NCBI GenBank assembly: GCA_947053345.1
Contig: CAMRSM010000030.1
Coordinates: 1-48,943 of the forward strand
Source of the DNA: an uncultured Lachnospiraceae bacterium
GTDB taxonomy: Bacteria > Bacillota > Clostridia > Lachnospirales > Lachnospiraceae
Length of the DNA: 48,943 nucleotides
Direction: 5' to 3'
This document shows positions 43,068-48,943 of the stretch, piece by piece. Within the stretch, counting starts at the first letter, position 1. The number at the start of each line of letters is the position of its first letter. A program made the position numbers and the translations under genes. The notes below the pieces were generated by a model. It saw nothing but the letters and a program-made list of their open reading frames with translations. It did not search any database and was not told where the DNA came from.

Positions 43068-43238
43068 TTAGCTGTTTAAATGGGGATACCAGTATAACCT
43101 TTTGGCAGATAATGTGTTACCTACGACTTCTTCACTGGGTTTTATTTCTTTAAGTCTATATTTACAGTGATAAACAACGGAATCTGTATTGACCTCATTA
43201 AAGTATCTGTATATGTGGTCAATGAGTTCCCCTTTCAT
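43068..43238 (-). pseudogene. IS630-like transposase, C-terminal remnant
   Basis: On the minus strand a 56-codon frame reads MKGELIDHIYRYFNEVNTDS and then VVYHCKYRLKEIKPSEEV. This is like the C-terminus of IS630-family transposases, where a short helix pair (ELxxRIYxYF-x-N) precedes PVVYxWKY. The frame extends a little upstream (FSRQFLYGIRIK) to a stop, so the catalytic DDE part is gone. The call rests on remembered family pattern, not alignment. Confidence 0.5.
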
Positions 43239-43563
43239 CTTGATCCTGATGCCATAAAGAAACTGGCGTGAGAATTATGGAAGAATTCGGTCATTATTAA
43301 AAAAGGCAATAACTGACCGCAAGAAGTTATTATTTCATCTCATTTCCCCAAGTATTGCACGCACTTTAGCAGAAAGATTTAATGATATTAATCTACTATT
43401 TTGAGTGGTAAATGTATCATCAGAGATTAAGGCTGGTGATTAGTTTTATACATTTCATAACATGTTTTTTGTCGTTGTTATTCTGTTTACAAGCACAGGA
43501 AGAAAATATAATGTTTCGATTGGCGTAAAATATTATAAGTGGTTCGGAAAAGGGGAAAATATT

Positions 43564-44697
43564 ATGATTAAAATAGGAAAAATTATCACATTGATTATTT
43601 TGGCATTGTTGATTTTATCTATTTTTTATCCGCTTTTAGAGATGAATGATAGAACATTGGATAGTATTGTAGAAAACATTAATAATGCAAGTGTGTTCGT
43701 TACTATAATTTGTGTTTTCTTTGCCGCCCTATCATTTTTATGTTCTCCGGGATCGTTTGCTCTATTTTGCATTTGCATTGTGGATATTGTGCTTTCAAAT
43801 GATTTATATCGTAATGACAGAATAGGCGGGTTTATTAAGGGTTTCTCCGAAATAAAGAGGGGATCTGTGCTTAAGTTCGTTGTTGCAGCCATTCTGATTT
43901 TTCTTACCATAGTCGGTGCTTATATTATTTACAAAATATATAAAGGAGATGAAACCTCCGAAGCTTATCGGAGAAATGCACGGAAAGGGATAGCGATTGT
44001 GTTGACTTTGTCCGCAATCATAGCACTGTGTGGAGTGATGGACTATCTTTTTTTTGAGGTTTTCCCCTTGGATGTAAGCAGACCAAAGGCAATGGAAAAA
44101 ATAAAGAATGGTTTGCATTATGTATCTGTCATAGGCATGGCAGTTTTTTTTGTTTTTCTTGGATTGTTTTTTTCCTTAAGAAACAGAAAAATTGGAAGAA
44201 AGCCGAAAGGTGAGGAAAATGTTTTTCGCAAGGCTGCATTTTTTGCCCTGATATTAGTGATTATTACGATTGTAGCTATTAACAAGATCGATAAAAAGAA
44301 TATAGGAGATACTATAGATAATTTTATAACTGCCATGACGGATAATGCATTTTTAGCTATAATATTACCTGTTATTCTGTTCTTTATATATCAGATTTTG
44401 CTGACAATACTCCTTCATGCGTTATGGAAAGACCAAAAAAACAAAAATGGTTTATGGAACTGGGTGAGATATGTCGAGAATATTGAAAAAGGGCTTTTGA
44501 AAGCGGCGTATAATATAGTGAATGGCTGTATTCAGCTGCTGGAGTTTATTCCAGATTTTTTTGATTCAATCAACGTAGTATTTTTAGGTTATGAAGACCG
44601 GACGGACAGGGATGGGAGTGGAGATATACCGGATACCGATCAAAATGCAAATAGTCAGATGATGGAGAAAGAAACGGATGGAAAAGAAAAAAAGTAA
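43564..44697 (+). CDS. Multi-pass membrane protein of unknown function
   Basis: This 377-residue protein has about seven to eight hydrophobic segments, the first at residues 3-27 (IGKIITLIILALLILSIFYP). A hydrophilic, acidic C-terminal tail follows (from about 340). I do not recognise a family. AAGGGG lies eight bases before ATG 43564; the frame is open back to 43462 but without a ribosome site. It overlaps the next gene by 20 bases, so the two products are made together and probably interact. Composition is strongly A+T-rich, like the preceding accessory stretch. Confidence 0.7.
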   Translation: MIKIGKIITLIILALLILSIFYPLLEMNDRTLDSIVENINNASVFVTIICVFFAALSFLCSPGSFALFCICIVDIVLSNDLYRNDRIGGFIKGFSEIKRGSVLKFVVAAILIFLTIVGAYIIYKIYKGDETSEAYRRNARKGIAIVLTLSAIIALCGVMDYLFFEVFPLDVSRPKAMEKIKNGLHYVSVIGMAVFFVFLGLFFSLRNRKIGRKPKGEENVFRKAAFFALILVIITIVAINKIDKKNIGDTIDNFITAMTDNAFLAIILPVILFFIYQILLTILLHALWKDQKNKNGLWNWVRYVENIEKGLLKAAYNIVNGCIQLLEFIPDFFDSINVVFLGYEDRTDRDGSGDIPDTDQNANSQMMEKETDGKEKK

Positions 44698-46672
44698 GAT
44701 TGTTCGATGGATAATTAGTTTACTGGTGCTGATAATTGTTATGGTAATAATATTGGTGAGTGTGCAGAAAAAACCGCTTTATACTGTTGTGGGTATATTG
44801 CTGTTTATTTTGGCTTCCATGATCAGTACAATTTTTACGGCATATTTTTGGGGAGAAAGAACGGATAGCAGAAGTGACAATCACTTGTTGGATGAAAAGG
44901 ATTTTAAGAGCAGTCAAAGATTACTTCGGTATGCAACGGCGATTTTGGCATTTGTATCATTGACGACGACTGCAAATGGTATGAAAGATTTTATTTTTGA
45001 ATCTAATTTATTAGCTTATCTTGCTTCTTTTGCGATCCAGAGTATCTTAGTAGTCTTTAGCCTGTTGCTTTGCCGTTTTTTTGTATTCGTTACCAAGCTT
45101 TCATGGCCGGAATACATAAAGCGACTTGTGTGTTATCTTTCCGCTATTTTTTTCAGTGTAACCTTGATGGTATCGTCCTTGTTCAGTTATAGCTATATTG
45201 CTAATTATGCGTATAAAGGTACTTGGTTAAATGACAGGGAAGTTATAATCAGGGAATACCTTTTGGATGCGGCATATCTTTTGTACAAGGAAAATGAAAC
45301 ACAGGGGAAGAAGGCACTGGAAGCAATAAAGGAAAATGCTAATAATGAATTGCTGGCTGTAATGGATGATATTGAGGCTCAGGAGCGGGCAGCATTGGTT
45401 GGAGAAGTTAAGGGATTAATTGAAAAGATTGATCCTGAAAGGTTTCTTGGTTTGGATGAAGAGGAATTAAAAGAATTGTTAGATGTCAACGAATCAGAAT
45501 GGGTGGGGCGCTTTCCGGTATATAAGGAAAAGATAGAAAACCTGTGTTTTTATTATGAAGAATATGTGGCGGATTTAAAGAGTGAGATAAAAAATTATAA
45601 TCAGGTTGTAGAAGATATAAATAACTGGAAGGATGAGGACGCATCGGATTTGCAAGATGTAAAAAGAAAAGGAAAAGAAATATTAAGTAATCTGGAAGGG
45701 GTACAGATAAAGATAAATGGAATAATGGAGAGGATGAACGGGGCTTGGAGGGGAGGAACAATTCAAGAATTATATGATGATATCAAAGGAAAAAGAAGTG
45801 CTTTTCAAAAGGTAAAAGAAGATTTAGAGTATGACACGGATTTTTTATATGCCAGTATCCATGAAATAGTTGAGAAAACAGAAAATGCTTGGATGGATAC
45901 TAGTAGAAGCCGTATTTCCGACGAAGTAAACGAAATACTTTCCAGAATTTATTTATTAGGGATACACGAGGAGGGGGAAGACACCGGAAAGGAAGAACAT
46001 GATCTGGAATATTTGCTTGAGAAAGTAAATAAAATTGCGATTGATATCAGTGGTGACAAATCATTTGACGCGGAATTGGTTGAAAATGTGATTTGGCTGA
46101 GTGACGAATTGATAAAATATTCGGATTACATAAATTTAAAAGAAACATTGGATAAATATATGGAAGAAATTTTAAGAAAAGCATACTATGTTGTAGAGGA
46201 TGGGAAAAATCAGTCAGAGTGGAGAATACAGGCTGGAACCTCAGAAGTTCAGGGGTTCTTTGCTTTTACCGTTACAGAGTCGGATTGGAAGGATATAAGA
46301 AATGAAGATTTTAATTTGTTTTATACGTATCTTAAGTCTTTACCGGATATGCTGACCAGGAATACGGGAGGAAATGCTTCGGATGGTAAAGGGAAATATG
46401 TAGTGGCTGATGTTATGAAACAAGCATCACAGCACCAAAGAGATTTATTAGGAGAACTTACTGACTTTGAAAAGGCATATAATTATTTGAAATATCAGTT
46501 TCGTGTTATGGCATGTTTCTCCTTATTTTTAGCAGTCTTTTTTGACCTCGGAGCATTTTTTGTTGGAAGTTTTATATTTGCAACAGAGTATTTCAAAGAC
46601 GGATGGAAGGAAAAGGATGTGGGAGGTGATCAAAAAGAAGAATTGCCTGACAAAAAGGAAGAAAATGTTTGA
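44678..46672 (+). CDS. Large membrane protein with extracytoplasmic coiled coil, unknown function
   Basis: This 664-residue protein has four N-terminal hydrophobic segments (about 10-30, 35-58, 80-145 and 150-180), then about 420 residues of charged, largely helical sequence with coiled-coil character (for example NNELLAVMDDIEAQERAALV), then one helix near 620-648 (MACFSLFLAVFFDLGAFFVG) and an acidic tail. The central part would lie on one side of the membrane, between helices, like a stalk. No catalytic motif is seen. It starts inside the end of the previous gene. It is superficially like secretion or tethering proteins, but no family is recognised. Confidence 0.7.
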   Translation: MEKKKSKIVRWIISLLVLIIVMVIILVSVQKKPLYTVVGILLFILASMISTIFTAYFWGERTDSRSDNHLLDEKDFKSSQRLLRYATAILAFVSLTTTANGMKDFIFESNLLAYLASFAIQSILVVFSLLLCRFFVFVTKLSWPEYIKRLVCYLSAIFFSVTLMVSSLFSYSYIANYAYKGTWLNDREVIIREYLLDAAYLLYKENETQGKKALEAIKENANNELLAVMDDIEAQERAALVGEVKGLIEKIDPERFLGLDEEELKELLDVNESEWVGRFPVYKEKIENLCFYYEEYVADLKSEIKNYNQVVEDINNWKDEDASDLQDVKRKGKEILSNLEGVQIKINGIMERMNGAWRGGTIQELYDDIKGKRSAFQKVKEDLEYDTDFLYASIHEIVEKTENAWMDTSRSRISDEVNEILSRIYLLGIHEEGEDTGKEEHDLEYLLEKVNKIAIDISGDKSFDAELVENVIWLSDELIKYSDYINLKETLDKYMEEILRKAYYVVEDGKNQSEWRIQAGTSEVQGFFAFTVTESDWKDIRNEDFNLFYTYLKSLPDMLTRNTGGNASDGKGKYVVADVMKQASQHQRDLLGELTDFEKAYNYLKYQFRVMACFSLFLAVFFDLGAFFVGSFIFATEYFKDGWKEKDVGGDQKEELPDKKEENV

Positions 46673-46843
46673 TTATGATTTTTGTCAAGTAATTCAATGC
46701 GTATAATATCGGATTTATATTAGATGGGTCGGTTGTAACCTGTATGCTGTAAACCTTACACATTCCCCAACCAAAATCTTCAACACCCCCCTTGAAATCC
46801 CTCACCGGATATGCTATAACCCGAGTTTGCCACTTGTAAAGAC

Positions 46844-46871
46844 AAAATGGAGCCCCCGTGGGCTCCATTTT
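46844..46871. terminator. Bidirectional terminator
   Basis: AAAATGGAGCCC and GGGCTCCATTTT form a perfect 12-bp stem with loop CCGT, with T-runs on both strands. It serves the membrane operon from the left and the transposase gene from the right. Confidence 0.9.
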
Positions 46872-46906
46872 CGTTGGTATTATGCAGATTTTCCAGTGTT
46901 TATACG

Positions 46907-48917
46907 GTTTGTTGGCTCTTGAGAAAACATACCTACTTTTATGACCTACATGAAAATCTTTATTCCTGTTTTTATGCTTTTCAGCTCTGCCCTCCGGTAT
47001 AGTTTTGCAGGAATGTTTATGCCAAAGGAGTCAAGGATCAGCTTCAGGTCAGGGTCATCCACATCCATGAACCGGTACAAGTCCCCGGGAAGGGGGTCTA
47101 CTTTCCATTTATTGAGGGCAGCCTGGATCCTCTGGGCATTCAGGCCGCTGCTCCAGTAGGCATCCGGGTCTATGGCCACGCGGCCGCTGTCCCGGATCCG
47201 TTTCTGTATGATCCGCATCATGATCAGTGCGACCATGCAGATTAGCAGATGTGCCGTGACGTGTTCTGGCGTGTTCACATAAATGGGACGGGTTTCCAGG
47301 TCGCCCTTCATGACACGGAACTGGTCTTCGATCTGTGTCAGCCCATGGTATTTCTCAATGACTTCCCGTGCATCCATAGACAGTTCCGATGTGACGATCT
47401 GATAGTAGCCAAGGCTTTTTCTGTATTCTGTCACCTTGTCAAAATCAATGAACGCCTTGACCTTTGTGGAATCCAGAATCTCTCCGGTCTTTTCATTGAC
47501 GCATTCCTTTTTGAAAAATTTACGCAGGCTTTTCGACTGTGCTGCGGTGATCCGGAAATTTTCCGGGTGTTCCTGCAGTTTTTCCAGGAAATCGAGGAAC
47601 TTTTTATTTTCCCGTTCTGCACGCAGCTGAAATTTTTTGCTCCAATAAACAACTACCTTTTCTTCCATGGTCCGCTTGTTTGCGTTTTCATCTTTGGCTG
47701 TTTTCTGGACGACCCTGGATTTATATTTGAAATCCTCACTGACCACAGTATAGCCTTCACCGCTGTAGGCCCATTCCTGTTCCTTCTTCGTGCTTTTGGG
47801 CAGGCTTTTTGAAACAATGTACCCATTCCCGGCATCCGTTACGTGGAGAAGGTTTGGGTAATTGCAGATCCCCCGGTCTGCGATCAGGATAAAGCGGGAG
47901 AAGTCCATGCCGTCGATGTTGTTTTCCAGGGATTTCCTTAAAGTCAGGTGGTCCAGGGTATTGCCGGGGAAGGTTTCGATGGCGATGGGGATGCCCCCGT
48001 CATCCATGAACAGTCCCATCTGGACAATGGGGAGCTTCCTCTCCTCCTTGCAGACACCCATTTTGCGTTGCCCTTTTCCGGTTACGTTTCCATCCTCGTC
48101 AAGGATATCGTCATCCGGCCCGGGGATTTCAAAATAGAAGTTGGTCACATCATAATAAATGATCTCGGGGGAGCGCCCGGCTTTTTTGACAAGGCTTGTG
48201 TTGATGCGGCGGATGATCTTATCCTTATTGGCATAGATAAAATCCAAGGTATCAAAAACATTGTCCGGGTTGTATTGTGTGAGGGGCGGTTCAAAATAAT
48301 CCCCATTCTGCCGGACAGTGGCGGATTTGGAGGCAGGATTTAAGAGCCTGCCGAATATAAGGAGTTTAGCAAAACCGTAAACATCATACTGGATTTTGGT
48401 AAATCCTTTGTAAGATGAGAAAAAAGTGTTCAGGCCCAGTTCTTCCAGGATACGTTCGAGGAGGATATGGGAGGAAAGTTTTGGGTGGCCAAAGCAGTCC
48501 GGGCTGCCCCCGTTGATGGAGAAGCGGTAGGTTTCTGCTGGTTTTGGGGATGGGCAGAACGCCCCAAGGGATGGAATCAGGGGATTTCCTGATCTGAAGG
48601 ATTTTTTCAGGCGTGGGAGATAGTCAGGGAGACCATCATCAAAGCGCTCCAAAGGGCCGATGTTAAGGAGAACTTTTTTTGTGGAAACCATGTCACCGTT
48701 TTTATTGGGTTTTCTGACAGCATGGACAAGCCGGAGATAATCTTTTCCGTTATTTTTAAACTTTTCTATGAACATAACGCACCTCACAAAGGGAAGGGAA
48801 TATAACGATATACCTACATATAAATCATAACATACGGGGATAAAAAAAGCAAGGAAAACCTTAGTTTTACGTTGATAAGGAAGTATTCACAACAACTTAT
48901 CATCAACGCTGACAAAC
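46907..48917 (-). mobile_element. IS1634-family insertion sequence (ends approximate)
   Basis: The element is defined by the transposase gene. Possible imperfect ends are GTTTGTTGGCTCTTGA (46907-46922) and, inverted, GTTTGTCAGCGTTGA (48903-48917), but the match needs one gap and several mismatches, and no target duplication is seen. A second near-palindrome (CGTTGATAAG / CTTATCATCAACG) lies at the right side. Boundaries should be treated as a guess. Confidence 0.45.
46946..48775 (-). CDS. IS1634-family transposase
   Basis: This 609-residue DDE transposase belongs to the IS1634 group of the IS4 superfamily. Catalytic residues appear in order: Asp in IIYYDVTNFYFE, Asp in ILIADRGICNYP, and Glu in YHGLTQIEDQFRVMK. 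The last motif follows the IS4 Y-x2-R-x3-E-x6-K pattern except that Leu replaces Arg. I chose ATG 48775 with GAGGTG upstream; a GTG at 48787 would add four residues. The frame is intact, so the element may still move. It is convergent with the membrane operon. Confidence 0.93.
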   Translation of the reverse strand: MFIEKFKNNGKDYLRLVHAVRKPNKNGDMVSTKKVLLNIGPLERFDDGLPDYLPRLKKSFRSGNPLIPSLGAFCPSPKPAETYRFSINGGSPDCFGHPKLSSHILLERILEELGLNTFFSSYKGFTKIQYDVYGFAKLLIFGRLLNPASKSATVRQNGDYFEPPLTQYNPDNVFDTLDFIYANKDKIIRRINTSLVKKAGRSPEIIYYDVTNFYFEIPGPDDDILDEDGNVTGKGQRKMGVCKEERKLPIVQMGLFMDDGGIPIAIETFPGNTLDHLTLRKSLENNIDGMDFSRFILIADRGICNYPNLLHVTDAGNGYIVSKSLPKSTKKEQEWAYSGEGYTVVSEDFKYKSRVVQKTAKDENANKRTMEEKVVVYWSKKFQLRAERENKKFLDFLEKLQEHPENFRITAAQSKSLRKFFKKECVNEKTGEILDSTKVKAFIDFDKVTEYRKSLGYYQIVTSELSMDAREVIEKYHGLTQIEDQFRVMKGDLETRPIYVNTPEHVTAHLLICMVALIMMRIIQKRIRDSGRVAIDPDAYWSSGLNAQRIQAALNKWKVDPLPGDLYRFMDVDDPDLKLILDSFGINIPAKLYRRAELKSIKTGIKIFM

Positions 48918-48943
48918 AGGGTGCAAGCAAAAGCAGAGAATAT

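Larger units (their letters stand above)
42558..43563. other. Gene-poor, decayed A+T-rich stretch
   Basis: About 1 kb without a convincing intact gene. It holds a minus-strand frame of 68 codons (42746-42952, TTG start, no ribosome site), an IS630-like transposase remnant (43068-43238), a strong plus-strand promoter-like pair (43013-43041), an inverted repeat AATAACT / AGTTATT (about 43304-43328) and TATAAT at 43507-43512 with TTTACA 15 bases upstream, a candidate promoter for the gene at 43564. The pattern suggests repeated insertion and loss at the end of the polysaccharide locus. Confidence 0.6.

Noticed and set aside
43564-46672. The two-gene membrane operon as a toxin-antitoxin or known defence system
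   Set aside because: Neither protein shows a nuclease, kinase, NADase or other effector motif, and sizes do not fit toxin-antitoxin pairs.

Overview
The window looks like a chromosomal stretch of a Gram-positive, low-to-moderate GC anaerobe of the Clostridia, most likely Lachnospiraceae. This is inferred from gene content and style: AGGAGG-type ribosome sites, several TTG/GTG starts, a tRNA without encoded CCA, a TlpA / short CLEC-motif protein / polyferredoxin trio, a fused membrane protein ending in a CmpB-like permease domain, and anaerobic radical-SAM enzymes. No species can be named from sequence alone.

Layout. 1-3.7 kb: a truncated Cys-rich protein (minus), a zinc-dependent phospholipase-C-like protein, a membrane fusion protein and a small hypothetical. 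3.8 kb: tRNA-Gly(GCC) with its own promoter and terminator. 4.2-6.2 kb: membrane-anchored GH25 muramidase. 6.4-9.7 kb: gap, pgk and tpiA, closed by a long hairpin terminator. 9.8-14.2 kb: HxlR regulator, tandem radical-SAM paralogues, a decayed alpha/beta hydrolase and a DUF4304-like protein. 14.3-16.1 kb: thioredoxin-like lipoprotein, a 43-aa CLEC-motif protein and a membrane polyferredoxin. 16.2-17.1 kb: MoxR ATPase. 17.3-23.1 kb: a nucleoside-use cassette (GNAT, ribokinase, nucleoside hydrolase, DcuC-like carrier, LacI regulator) with a promoter and two LacI-type palindromic operators. 23.1-25.6 kb: the DUF58 and DUF4129-like partners normally found next to moxR. 25.8-27.4 kb: gpmI.

The most interesting part is 27.69-28.12 kb. 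Two perfect 32-bp inverted repeats bound about 370 bp that hold a near-consensus promoter pointing left and a rightward terminator. Each arm is itself quasi-palindromic, like a tyrosine-recombinase core site. To the right lies a DEAD/DEAH-type helicase with three helicase-associated repeats, then a complete polysaccharide locus (30.5-42.6 kb). I read this as a candidate invertible (phase-variable) promoter, caught in the OFF orientation. If flipped, the promoter would sit about 120 bp upstream of the helicase start and face it.

The polysaccharide locus encodes an EpsN-like aminotransferase, an initiating sugar transferase, a GNAT/FemAB-like protein, two GT2 and one GT4 glycosyltransferases, LicD, pyruvyl transferase, an EpsG-like polymerase, an FrhB-like protein with its ferredoxin half as a separate downstream gene, and a Wzx flippase. 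It is visibly richer in A+T than the housekeeping genes. After it come a gene-poor decayed stretch with an IS630-like transposase remnant, a two-gene membrane operon of unknown function, a shared hairpin terminator and an IS1634-family transposase at the right edge.
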